NCBI GenBank assembly: GCA_017437945.1
Contig: JAFRWP010000012.1
Location: forward strand, 1-64,000
DNA from: Candidatus Saccharimonadota bacterium
Lineage (GTDB): Bacteria > Patescibacteriota > Saccharimonadia > Saccharimonadales > Saccharimonadaceae
Reading direction: 5' to 3'
DNA: 64,000 nucleotides
Below, one piece after another: positions 17,734-25,758 of the stretch (position 1 is the first letter of the stretch; the number at the start of each line of letters is the position of its first letter). The notes beneath the pieces are model-generated. The model was not told the DNA's origin. It searched no databases and saw only the letters and a list, made by a program, of their open reading frames with translations. The position numbers and the translations under genes are program-made.

Positions 17734-17735
17734 TT

Positions 17736-18005
17736 ATGGCTAAAACTAGCGCTATCCTCCGCGATGAAAAACGTCGCAAGATGTACGAAAAATACGCTGC
17801 CAAGCGTGCAGAACTTAAGGCTGCTGGTGACCTCGAAGGTCTTCAGAAGTTGCCACGCAACTCTAGTCCAACTCGCCTCAAGAACCGCGATATGCTTGAT
17901 GGCCGTCCACGTGGCTATATGCGCCGCTTCGGTCTCAGCCGTATTAATTTCCGTGAAAAAGCAAGCAAGGGTGAAATCCCTGGCGTAACAAAGAGTAGTT
18001 GGTAG
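17736..18005 (+). CDS. rpsN: 30S ribosomal protein S14, zinc-free form (uS14)
   Basis: 30S head protein. 89 residues with no cysteine, so it is the C-minus form. [20 protein letters not shown] is diagnostic. It starts two bases after rplE; the next SD (AAAGGAGAAG) directly follows its stop. Confidence 0.97.
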   Translation: MAKTSAILRDEKRRKMYEKYAAKRAELKAAGDLEGLQKLPRNSSPTRLKNRDMLDGRPRGYMRRFGLSRINFREKASKGEIPGVTKSSW

Positions 18006-18018
18006 GAAAGGAGAAGAT

Positions 18019-18420
18019 ATGTCTATTCAAACAACTGATCCTGTAGCTGACTTACTTACCCGCATTCGCAACGCGATTGCAATCGGCAAGAACGAAGTAC
18101 GCGTCCCTACTAGCAAGCTCAAATTCGCTGTTGCTGACAAGCTACAGAAGACGAACTATCTCGAAAAGGTAGAGGTTGAAGATGCAAAACCACGCGGCAT
18201 TCTCCATATCGTTATCAATAACGAAGGTGAAAATGCTCGCATCAATGAAATTACTAAGGTTTCAACTCCAGGTCGCCGCATTTATGCAGGCGTCAATGAG
18301 ATTCCAAAGGTAAAATCTGGCCGTGGTACCGTCCTCGTTTCGACGAGCAAAGGCATCATGACCGGACAAGAAGCCCTCAAGAACAAACTTGGCGGCGAAG
18401 TTCTTGTCAAGGTTTGGTAA
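18019..18420 (+). CDS. rpsH: 30S ribosomal protein S8 (uS8)
   Basis: 30S platform protein and, in E. coli, repressor of the spc operon. DPVADLLTRIRNA and the C-terminal VLVSTSKGIMTGQEAL are typical. 133 residues. In most bacteria rplF follows directly. Here transcription ends 5 bases downstream in a strong hairpin, and 8.6 kb of other genes intervene. Confidence 0.97.
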   Translation: MSIQTTDPVADLLTRIRNAIAIGKNEVRVPTSKLKFAVADKLQKTNYLEKVEVEDAKPRGILHIVINNEGENARINEITKVSTPGRRIYAGVNEIPKVKSGRGTVLVSTSKGIMTGQEALKNKLGGEVLVKVW

Positions 18421-18424
18421 TCGA

Positions 18425-18466
18425 CCAATAAAAAATATCCTCCGCAAGGGGGATATTTTTTATTGG
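18425..18466. terminator. Perfect bidirectional terminator after rpsH
   Basis: A 16-base perfect inverted repeat (CCAATAAAAAATATCC and its complement) surrounds TCCGCAAGGG. Runs of T flank the stem on both strands, so it can end rpsH and the convergent membrane-protein gene. Confidence 0.92.
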
Positions 18467-18467
18467 A

Positions 18468-19313
18468 TTAATAATCCGCTAATCTAATATTTGTATCCCT
18501 GATTAGCTTCATGGCTTTAGTATGGTTCTCGCACCCCGGCATGACAATTCTTCTGACTTCGCCGTAATCGAATACGTAATTCATCGGAATATCAGCATAC
18601 ATAATTGTAATCGTTCCATCACTCTTATTATTCAGACGAATCTTTTCGTCGAGATACATAAATCCGAACTGTTCAGTCTTCGCATCATAAATTAGTGCTC
18701 TCATATTTGTGACGGCAAAATACCAAACTCGAACATTACGGACAATCATTCGCACGATGAATATGATTATACATAGAGCCAAAGCGCCATACAGCATCCG
18801 ATTTAGGCTATGCAAAGTCGTCTCATTATAACCCAAATTGCCGCCAGCGTTAGCGAGGAGTATTAGATTAGTGATTAAGATGATTAAAAGTGCCAAAACT
18901 GTAAAAGACGTCGCATGATAAAACTCATAATCATCGGTCGGATTAGGCGCTTCTTCGTTTTTTGTCGGAGAATAAAACAAATACCTAAAATCACCAATCG
19001 AAAACCGCCGCATTAAGTAGCCAATCTTAGTTGGCGAAATAGCCAATAAACAAATAACAATGCAGATTCCCATGGCCGTCATGCATGGAAACATCCATTC
19101 AATATGATCAATGCTAGGTTTATTATTTAGAGAATTAGAGATAATCAAATACAGTAACTCGATAGCGTAAATGCAGAACATCAAGAAAACCGTGCCGTTT
19201 TTGAGCGGATTCTCATTCCGATATTTCAGGTCAGTCTTAAAAACTCCTAAGATATGCTCGTCTTTATCGAGGCATCTTTCGAATATTTTATGTGGACTGT
19301 TATCCTTAAGCAT
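18468..19313 (-). CDS. Multi-pass membrane protein with PH-like C-terminal domain
   Basis: 281 residues starting at MLKDNSPHK (ATG 19311-19313); a longer upstream reading would run through the promoter and the thyX terminator. Two hydrophobic segments flank residues about 40-95, and two more lie near 140-200. The C-terminal part, beginning WYFAVTNMRALIYD, looks like the bacterial PH-type domain found in YdbS-like proteins, where an inherited W-x-x-T-x-x-R pattern is common. This is a guess from pattern. It is leaderless by position and lies convergent to rpsH. No function is assigned. Confidence 0.6.
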   Translation of the reverse strand: MLKDNSPHKIFERCLDKDEHILGVFKTDLKYRNENPLKNGTVFLMFCIYAIELLYLIISNSLNNKPSIDHIEWMFPCMTAMGICIVICLLAISPTKIGYLMRRFSIGDFRYLFYSPTKNEEAPNPTDDYEFYHATSFTVLALLIILITNLILLANAGGNLGYNETTLHSLNRMLYGALALCIIIFIVRMIVRNVRVWYFAVTNMRALIYDAKTEQFGFMYLDEKIRLNNKSDGTITIMYADIPMNYVFDYGEVRRIVMPGCENHTKAMKLIRDTNIRLADY

Positions 19314-19320
19314 TATATAT

Positions 19321-19326
19321 ATTATA
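19321..19326 (-). promoter_or_regulatory. Leaderless -10 of the 18468-19313 gene
   Basis: On the minus strand TATAAT is followed by seven bases and then the ATG, leaving no room for an SD. Confidence 0.6.
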
Positions 19327-19332
19327 TAACAC

Positions 19333-19360
19333 AAAAAATCCCCCGTCCGCAGACGGAGGA
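19333..19360 (-). terminator. Terminator of the ThyX-like gene
   Basis: On the minus strand TCCGTCT-GCGG-ACGGGGGA is a stem followed by TTTTTTG, just after the stop codon. Confidence 0.8.
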
Positions 19361-19366
19361 TCATCG

Positions 19367-20545
19367 TTAGACGAGACGGTCTTCGTAACCGCCACAGCCC
19401 CAATAGCAGGGGTGCTGACAAGTGAAGAGGCCGGTAGCGCCTTTCGGCACTTTGTAGTACTTATCGAGTTCGAGCATTACTTCAGGATAAAGCACAACGT
19501 CGAGGCTATTATGGTATTCTTTCCAGAGATTCTGATAAGCTCTCTGGGTCTCCAGCAGCACAGAGCCACACTCGGCCCGTTCCAGCAGTGACCACATTAC
19601 ACTCTTGTAGTTACCGGTGGCGGACAGTGTCATCAGCGAAGCGCCAGGAATCATGCCCAAGTCGGAAAGTTTATCCATATCCCTGACATACTCTGCGTAC
19701 AACTCGGGATTCTTCCGTAGGATAGGCGCGGCATAGTAATCTCTCCGTTTCTCATCGAAATATACCCAGTAGCGCATGTCTTTGCGATGGCGCACGATGT
19801 GTGCGGCGCAGTCGAAGGAGATATCTTTAAAGTTATGCGTGAAGCTCCGCCCATAGCTCGCAGCCGGAATCGTATTAATGAATAAATCAAGGCTACCGCC
19901 CTTATTATCCTTAATTACGTCAGCCAGCGGGCACATTTCTTTCAGCTGTAGCGCCAAGTCGGATACTTGCGCACGCGCAAGGCTCATAAACAGAGAATCG
20001 CCGCTATCGGTGGACGCAAAATCATTCAGCCAATTGATCAGGTAACAAAGATTCCGCGTGTCGACATAGTAGTCGAAAGAGTAACTCGGCGAAAACAAGT
20101 TGACAAAGCCGCGCGAATTCTGGTTGGCATCAGTCTCCAAAGTGCGGTCCGGAATGTCTCCATATTCTGCCCTGATCAAATCGGAGAAAATCACACGCCA
20201 TTTGTCGCAGTAGTCATAGTCTATGCCAGAGTAACCGGGCGCGCCGGGTTCACGAAAGCGCAAAGAGCGCGCCATCGCATTGTACGGGATGTCGACCGTG
20301 GTCATCAGAATCAGAATGAACTTGCTGGCATCTTCAACGAAGAAATGGAATCTCGTGAACTCCAACGGGCTGTGATGACCATCGGCATTGAGCCGTGCAG
20401 CCTGATCCAACAGTGCCTGCTTCTGCTCCTCGGATACGGCAGCGCTACGTAGTCCTGTCGATTTTTGATAGCAAGTCTTAGCTTCTTGGCTGTACTTGAC
20501 CAAAATCTCCTCGGAACTGGGTACTTCAATTGGAATGATTTTCAT
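19367..20545 (-). CDS. Long, divergent ThyX-like (flavin-dependent thymidylate synthase family) protein
   Basis: 392 residues; ordinary ThyX has about 220. The N-terminal half has GHHSPLEFTRFHFFVE (compare GH-x-S-x-x-E-H-x-x-F-x-F of ThyX) followed by MARSLRF. The C-terminal half has HIVRHRK at about 248-254, IPGASLMTLSATGNYKS, and LETQRAYQNLW, matching the ThyX segments RHR, the IPPE-ARxxLP region and AQxEIR. The serines of the signature RHRxxSxxxxSxRY are absent. It may therefore be a two-domain ThyX that methylates dUMP, or a relative acting on another pyrimidine. The start at 20545 follows the SD AGAGGTG. A tmk-like gene lies in the other island. Its leader carries a hairpin. Confidence 0.65.
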   Translation of the reverse strand: MKIIPIEVPSSEEILVKYSQEAKTCYQKSTGLRSAAVSEEQKQALLDQAARLNADGHHSPLEFTRFHFFVEDASKFILILMTTVDIPYNAMARSLRFREPGAPGYSGIDYDYCDKWRVIFSDLIRAEYGDIPDRTLETDANQNSRGFVNLFSPSYSFDYYVDTRNLCYLINWLNDFASTDSGDSLFMSLARAQVSDLALQLKEMCPLADVIKDNKGGSLDLFINTIPAASYGRSFTHNFKDISFDCAAHIVRHRKDMRYWVYFDEKRRDYYAAPILRKNPELYAEYVRDMDKLSDLGMIPGASLMTLSATGNYKSVMWSLLERAECGSVLLETQRAYQNLWKEYHNSLDVVLYPEVMLELDKYYKVPKGATGLFTCQHPCYWGCGGYEDRLV

Positions 20546-20579
20546 AGTAACACCTCTTCCATTAGTCAAAGTAAAGTAC

Positions 20580-20636
20580 GCGAGCAAACAGAAGTCTCGC
20601 TGCCAATATTATGCAGGTAATTAAAGATAAGGGCAA
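20580..20636 (-). promoter_or_regulatory. Promoter and leader hairpin of the ThyX-like gene
   Basis: On the minus strand TTGCCC (20636-20631) and CATAAT (20613-20608) are 17 bases apart. The early leader has GCGAG and CTCGC (20600-20580) as a short stem. Confidence 0.6.
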
Positions 20637-20654
20637 GCATGAGCGGCTAGTATA

Positions 20655-20683
20655 TGGACAAAATAGACAAAATATGCTATAAT
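20655..20683 (+). promoter_or_regulatory. Promoter of the 20752 nucleotidyltransferase
   Basis: TGGACA (20655-20660) and TATAAT (20678-20683) are spaced by 17 bases, with TG ahead of the -10. The leader is about 60 bases and carries a T run before the SD AGGAGGT. Confidence 0.75.
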
Positions 20684-20751
20684 ATAGGTATATACTAGTC
20701 TCTTTGGCGGGGAAGCACGTTCACATTCTGATTTTTTAGGAGGTATAACAT

Positions 20752-21948
20752 ATGTATCTACGAAGACCCTTTATTGAGGTAATGCATGAGGCGCCAGAAG
20801 AATACTATCTCGAAATACCAACCTGGGAACTCAAGAAAACGCTGGATCATCAGAAGCTGGCCAATAGTATCTGCGAACACGTAGCTAATCGTAATAATCC
20901 GCAGGTCTGCTATGAGGCCATCGCCAAAATCATGCACCACTATCCCCGAATCTCTCTCTATATCCCATTCTGGATCCTGAAAGACGCTCCGGAACACTTC
21001 CGTGACGACTATCTTACGGCATGGCAGAAATGCTGGGCTTATCAAGACGTGGCGGAAGCGTTCAATATCGGTGACATCCTCGAAAAGAATTGTCGCATTG
21101 CCGAACCGAGGCGCGTGGTCAAGGCCATGCACCTCATCCCCTGGCTGGTCGAATATGGCTACATCTCTGCGCAGGACATTTTGCAGATAATGCGTTGCCT
21201 GCGCGATGACCGGGTCGTAACAGATAGTATCTTCGATGCTGTGACTTACATGCGCCAAAACGAAACAATTGACAACCAAATGTTCAGCGAATTCGATAAG
21301 TACAAGCACGCGCCACATTTTCCGTATGCGTCCCTGAGCCAGCTCTACGATACCGAATCGCGCAAGCAGTGGCTGAACGAAAAAGCGCATAACTACTTCG
21401 TACAGCCCGGCTTCAAACTTCAGAATCCGGCCGGCCCGTTCAGTGCAAATATTACCGAGCACGACCTGGACGGAAAAATTGCGCTCGAGGAGGGTAAATA
21501 CTACCTGATTGGCGGCTCTCTCCTTAAGGGGTATGATCGGGATCGATCCGATCTCGATATCTATGTCTACGATGAACTCAGTGGTACTATCAACGGCTTT
21601 GAACCCTATGCTGGCCGCCCGAGCTTCATTGCCCATCTATTGTTCAATAAAATGTGGGTAGGCCGAGACGAGAAATCAACTACCTTAGCGCAGAACAAGG
21701 CTGTTTTCGACTGTCTGCGTAAGCTAGATGAGTTCAGTCGCCAAGAATGCCTGATTCGCATGGAAATGGACTTGCTCCAGTTCCGACTGATGCACAAGGG
21801 CATCATCTGCGCATATCCTGAACTATTTAAGGATGACCCCGAGTTGTCGCCGATCGATATCAAAAGTGCATTTTATAAAGATACCTATCGCGATATTGCC
21901 ATCCAGATCTACGCCAAGTACATCCATCTTCCTGAAGAACTGAAATAA
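20752..21948 (+). CDS. Predicted nucleotidyltransferase with helical N-terminal domain
   Basis: 398 residues, soluble. Residues 1-230 are helical and unrecognised. At 254-270 the sequence GGSLLKGYDRDRSDLDI is a polymerase-beta-type nucleotidyltransferase motif: Gly-Gly-Ser followed by D267 and D269 as the metal-binding DxD. A third acid may be in EMDLLQF near residue 342. Such enzymes add nucleotides to proteins, antibiotics or RNA; the target is unknown. A strong SD (AGGAGGT) precedes the ATG. It points toward the four-gene minus-strand operon and shares its terminator. Codon use is the accessory type. Confidence 0.7.
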   Translation: MYLRRPFIEVMHEAPEEYYLEIPTWELKKTLDHQKLANSICEHVANRNNPQVCYEAIAKIMHHYPRISLYIPFWILKDAPEHFRDDYLTAWQKCWAYQDVAEAFNIGDILEKNCRIAEPRRVVKAMHLIPWLVEYGYISAQDILQIMRCLRDDRVVTDSIFDAVTYMRQNETIDNQMFSEFDKYKHAPHFPYASLSQLYDTESRKQWLNEKAHNYFVQPGFKLQNPAGPFSANITEHDLDGKIALEEGKYYLIGGSLLKGYDRDRSDLDIYVYDELSGTINGFEPYAGRPSFIAHLLFNKMWVGRDEKSTTLAQNKAVFDCLRKLDEFSRQECLIRMEMDLLQFRLMHKGIICAYPELFKDDPELSPIDIKSAFYKDTYRDIAIQIYAKYIHLPEELK

Positions 21949-21950
21949 AA

Positions 21951-21979
21951 AAGAGGACCCCCGAAAGGGTCCCTTTTTG
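21951..21979. terminator. Shared convergent terminator
   Basis: AGGGACCC and its complement pair around a short GA-rich loop with A/T runs on both sides. It serves the plus-strand nucleotidyltransferase and the minus-strand operon. Confidence 0.88.
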
Positions 21980-21996
21980 ATGATTACTTGAAAAGA

Positions 21997-23250
21997 TTAC
22001 AGCGCGTTGTGACCGCCGATATTCTTGACGCCACCGACGGCGCCGCCGACGAGCTTCTCCCATTGAATCTGCCGACCCAGCTGCCACAGGGCGCTCAGGT
22101 AGGAAATCTCATTTTCAGGGCTTTCATCGCTGAACTTGATAGCAGCCAGTACGAAGCGAACCAGGTTCTGTTCCATACGGACATAATCAGCAGTAATGCC
22201 GATACCCAGCTTCTTCAGCATCTGCTCGCGATTAGCCACGCCAATCATAGCAGGCAGAGAGCGATCGTTCAGTGACTTTACGATTTCCATCGCATCATAT
22301 GCCATAGCGGCCGCAATCGGAGCGACAGTACCGCGGAAGGTATGATTGATAGCATTCTTGAGTGCATCGGAAGCATCACGCATAACGTCAGTCGGAGGCA
22401 TGCTTGCAGCGGTGAGACTCGTCCGGGCGCCACTCAGGGCACCAGCCAAAGAGCTCATCATAAATGCAGGATTGCCCGCGGCAGAAACGACACCATCATT
22501 CCAGGCATCCAAATCCTTATAGAAGGACCAGATGGCCGGGCAGAGTTCTTTGTCGATACGCTGCATAAACATTTCGCGCCGACTCTTGGTAACGTAATCT
22601 CCTTCCAAACCAGGAATAGCAGAGAAAATTTCACCGTAATCGCGACGGGTAATCTGCTTCCTCAGGGCAAAATACCGATCGTTGACCATCTCATCACTTT
22701 GATTTGCGAATTCATCCATGGCATTGGCGATCTTTTCGGTGACCGAATACAGACCGAAACGATTCGCAACGAATACGCGCAGGGCGGAATCCCAGATAGA
22801 TTCCTCAACCTTCAGAACTCCGCCGATCTTCAGAGAGTTCAGCAGAGCTTCATCAGACTGCGCAGCCGGCAGGATACTGAAATCCGCGGAGTACATCGGA
22901 ACAGCCACGGGTGCAGCTGCAACCGGCATTTCGGCGGCGGTCTTGGTAGCCTTCACTTCAGACAGCAGTTTGCGTGCCTTCACCAGCTTCAGGCCGGCAG
23001 TGACCAGATCATCTTCTTCCAGTTCGGCCAGGTCATCGACAGATTCGACGCCGAGATCGGCCAGGTACTTCAGGGTGTCATCATCGCCTCCGTACTTCTC
23101 GACCATCTCGGTCAGAGCATCCATGGCAGGCGCCTCAACAGTGACGGCGGGAGTGGATTCGACGACAGCTTCTTCGGCAGCAGGTACTTCAACGGTGGTT
23201 GCTTTGGTCTTAGTTTCCTTGGACAGATCAACTTTCTTAGCGGTAGCCAT
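21997..23250 (-). CDS. Helical protein with N-terminal SAM/HhH-like segment, last gene of the operon
   Basis: 417 residues, ATG at 23250 after GGAGGTATAAAATT, an SD that lies in the end of the preceding gene. Residues 1-50 are Ala/Val/Glu/Thr-rich and probably unstructured. Residues about 58-95 (LADLGVESVDDLAELEEDDL and following) look like a SAM-type or helix-hairpin domain that binds proteins or nucleic acid. The rest is helical, with an Ala/Ser-rich stretch near 275-325, and was not recognised. It is the fourth gene of a tight operon with the PurA-like, vWA and kinase-like proteins, so a joint function is likely. No signal peptide. Confidence 0.6.
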   Translation of the reverse strand: MATAKKVDLSKETKTKATTVEVPAAEEAVVESTPAVTVEAPAMDALTEMVEKYGGDDDTLKYLADLGVESVDDLAELEEDDLVTAGLKLVKARKLLSEVKATKTAAEMPVAAAPVAVPMYSADFSILPAAQSDEALLNSLKIGGVLKVEESIWDSALRVFVANRFGLYSVTEKIANAMDEFANQSDEMVNDRYFALRKQITRRDYGEIFSAIPGLEGDYVTKSRREMFMQRIDKELCPAIWSFYKDLDAWNDGVVSAAGNPAFMMSSLAGALSGARTSLTAASMPPTDVMRDASDALKNAINHTFRGTVAPIAAAMAYDAMEIVKSLNDRSLPAMIGVANREQMLKKLGIGITADYVRMEQNLVRFVLAAIKFSDESPENEISYLSALWQLGRQIQWEKLVGGAVGGVKNIGGHNAL

Positions 23251-23254
23251 AATT

Positions 23255-24574
23255 TTATACCTCCATATATTCTTTATCTTCTTTGCACGGACCAAATGAA
23301 ATCATCCGTACAGGTAAACCAGTATATGTTTCAAAAACCTGACGGCAAAGTTTAGTCTGCTCATCGCGGTTTGTAGGAATAGAGAAACTTTTCAGCGGAG
23401 TCTTCACAGACTTCAAAAGATCGATGTTTCTCAGTTTATAGGGAAGAAAAACTTTATCGCCAAGGACGTAGTTAGTGCAACAGTTCCAAGTGCCGTTCTT
23501 AACAATCTGGTCAAACCAGGTAACACAAATACCATCGAACTCGGTAAACAACTTACAAGCATGAAGCGCGTAGTTAATTAACACGAAATCCAACGGTCCG
23601 ACACGAACTTGGCCTTGCCAACGATTATCGTCCTTACAACTCCCGGGAAGCAGTTGCTCACGCAACTTTGGATCCGCGGTAGGCAATGGCCCTGCGCCAT
23701 GACGCACAGAATACGCACGATGAACGCCGTAATGGATTATCTCGCCTTCATATCCATGAGTGCGTAGGGATAAATCCGTAAAATGCGGCAATGTGCGTAG
23801 TGAGCTAACGTGCGGTTTGAGTCCCGTCTCGGAATCCGTTAAGACGCCGTGGGATCTCTCCACGACCATGTTTCCAGGCAAAGACACAACCTTCTGCATG
23901 TCCTCCAATCTCACTTTTGCTCCTGCTTCAAGAATCAATCTTAGGATATCCTCTAAGGCAAAATCGTTTTCCAGCGCAGCTTTGCAACTCGCTAAAATCT
24001 CACGGTCCTCCGGAAGCACATCGTCATCCGAAAGAGAACCGTATTTATCCGAAACGAATTCTCTTTGCTTTTTGAGAACAGCTGCGACTTTTGCCCCATC
24101 GGTCAACATATCTGCATAAATCGTCATGTCCGGGTTGGTTTTTGACATCTGAAATGCCTTACCTACACCCGTACCAACCGTCCCGTGAGGATGATCCTTT
24201 AGGGCGATTTCATACAAATGCGACCACACTTCATGGTAGGGGGTCGCGCAAATGCAGAATGGTGAAACCGACAGCAGGTCGAAAGCATGCGCCACGCCAA
24301 CCTTCAGTAATGCGGCCGCCTCTCGGAGTAAACCAATCGGCGATACTACAAAGCGACTCGTGAGATAGCTCGGAGTGCCTTGAAAGGTAGCGCAGCCCCA
24401 CTGCGAGAAATTGAACTTTCTACCATCAGACAGCACTACACCATGTGAACCCTGCGCACCACCTTCTTTCAGGATAACGCGGGCATTCACTTTGTTGGCA
24501 ATCGACTCAACGACGCCGCCTTTACCGCCATCACCAGGACCTAAGTCGGTTATGACGTAAGCTTTCTCAGCCAT
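23255..24574 (-). CDS. Divergent adenylosuccinate synthetase-like (PurA family) protein
   Basis: 439 residues. PurA joins IMP and aspartate using GTP. The P-loop reads GPGDGGKGG, so the catalytic Asp (D15) and Lys (K18) are kept but the usual Glu after Asp is Gly. GGAQGSHGVV keeps the catalytic-acid His (H44) of GGxNAGHTVV. GTVGTGVGKAF and RHGAGPLPTAD match the IMP-loop and the R-x-G-x-G-P-x-P-T segment. Phage PurZ proteins change the Asp to Ser, so this is not a plain PurZ. Overall divergence and the operon with vWA and kinase-like genes suggest a specialised reaction, not housekeeping purine synthesis. The ATG follows the SD GAGGTGA that overlaps the vWA stop. Confidence 0.75.
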   Translation of the reverse strand: MAEKAYVITDLGPGDGGKGGVVESIANKVNARVILKEGGAQGSHGVVLSDGRKFNFSQWGCATFQGTPSYLTSRFVVSPIGLLREAAALLKVGVAHAFDLLSVSPFCICATPYHEVWSHLYEIALKDHPHGTVGTGVGKAFQMSKTNPDMTIYADMLTDGAKVAAVLKKQREFVSDKYGSLSDDDVLPEDREILASCKAALENDFALEDILRLILEAGAKVRLEDMQKVVSLPGNMVVERSHGVLTDSETGLKPHVSSLRTLPHFTDLSLRTHGYEGEIIHYGVHRAYSVRHGAGPLPTADPKLREQLLPGSCKDDNRWQGQVRVGPLDFVLINYALHACKLFTEFDGICVTWFDQIVKNGTWNCCTNYVLGDKVFLPYKLRNIDLLKSVKTPLKSFSIPTNRDEQTKLCRQVFETYTGLPVRMISFGPCKEDKEYMEV

Positions 24575-24583
24575 AAAATCACC

Positions 24584-25744
24584 TCAAATCCATGTAGATT
24601 TCTTGGGTTTATCGGGTTCCTTTGGTGCTTTCAGCACGGGAACATCGGGCAGAGCACTTGCATCTACCGGCTGCTTATCCGTCTTTTTGGCAAAAATGTC
24701 GCCTTTCTTCGGAATCACAATCTTGGCGGCCTGCTCCAGCTTGCGCTGCGCAGACAATTCAACCTGGCTCAAACCCGGCATAGCACGATCAATATTAGCG
24801 TTGGATACCTGATGATCTTTCAGGAATTTTCTCAGGTCCATCGGCTGCAGCGTTCCTTCAGTCAGACCAATGACAGCGGCTTCAATTGCCGGCAGGCAGC
24901 GCGTATCGTGAATATTGATACGATGCCGAACGTCATAATAAGTACTAAAGTAGGAAGTTGCGCCTCCGAGGCCAATCACGAAAGCGTGGGCCCGTTTATG
25001 AAGCGCCTTGAACATATCGTCGATGTCCGGAAGATTCGTACGCGTAATATCGGAGTGACCGTTATCCGCGAGGTTTTTCCAGACATCTTCGCCATAGACG
25101 CGTTCAATCAGGTCGGGATCCAATCTATACCTATGCATCGGAGCATCAGTAATCATGAAATGGTAACCCTTCAGGCCGATTCGATTAGTAAAAGTGTCGG
25201 TCAGATAGGCCGCGCCGAAGATCGCATACTGCGGGTCCTCATGGATATCGCCACCATTACTTTCCGGTACCAGCTTCGTCACATAATCAACGATTTTCTC
25301 AGCCGTCATCTCGAACTGCGGACGGTTAACAATGAATCTATCCACCATGTCGCCGAAGATTCCCAGCGCGAGCTGTAAATCATAGCCAGGCAGAACTTCA
25401 GAGATAACACCGTACGTTTCGGGCAGGACTTCGATCATCGTCTGAACATTGTCGCCCATCGAACCGGTCGTGTCGCATGTGCTCTCCATGTCCATCGGGC
25501 AGCCGATAGTCAGTTCAAACCGACCATCCGGCATTTCCTCGAACCGGGGCAGCGAACGCCGAATCACCATCACCGCCGGGTCAACCGCCGGTTCCAGTTT
25601 TCCAGAACGTTTTGAACGCTGCTCAGCCTCATGCGTTACACTGCACGTAGCACGGCGGGTGCCGTCTTCGCGGGTTTCGAAACTGATACCTCTTGAAGCA
25701 GTAGCAGTACTGAAGCTATAGTAAGTAAATTCGTCGCGACCCAT
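24584..25744 (-). CDS. Cytoplasmic von Willebrand A domain protein
   Basis: 386 residues without a signal peptide. The MIDAS signature DTTGSMGDN gives D91, T93 and S95, and ITDAPMH contributes the later acid, so divalent metal binding is expected. A beta-rich segment precedes the vWA domain, and a Lys/Pro-rich tail follows it (KKGDIFAKKTDKQP onward). The start at 25744 follows AAAAGGAGGG. Its stop overlaps the SD of the PurA-like gene (TGAGGTGA). Soluble vWA proteins in small operons often act as assembly or signalling scaffolds, for example TerY-type proteins in Ter modules; here that is analogy only. Confidence 0.75.
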   Translation of the reverse strand: MGRDEFTYYSFSTATASRGISFETREDGTRRATCSVTHEAEQRSKRSGKLEPAVDPAVMVIRRSLPRFEEMPDGRFELTIGCPMDMESTCDTTGSMGDNVQTMIEVLPETYGVISEVLPGYDLQLALGIFGDMVDRFIVNRPQFEMTAEKIVDYVTKLVPESNGGDIHEDPQYAIFGAAYLTDTFTNRIGLKGYHFMITDAPMHRYRLDPDLIERVYGEDVWKNLADNGHSDITRTNLPDIDDMFKALHKRAHAFVIGLGGATSYFSTYYDVRHRINIHDTRCLPAIEAAVIGLTEGTLQPMDLRKFLKDHQVSNANIDRAMPGLSQVELSAQRKLEQAAKIVIPKKGDIFAKKTDKQPVDASALPDVPVLKAPKEPDKPKKSTWI

Positions 25745-25758
25745 ATAAATCCCTCCTT

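Noticed and set aside
23255-24574. Phage-type PurZ (2-aminoadenine DNA pathway)
   Set aside because: PurZ replaces the catalytic Asp of the P-loop by Ser, but D15 is kept here, and no DatZ, MazZ or phage structural genes are visible.
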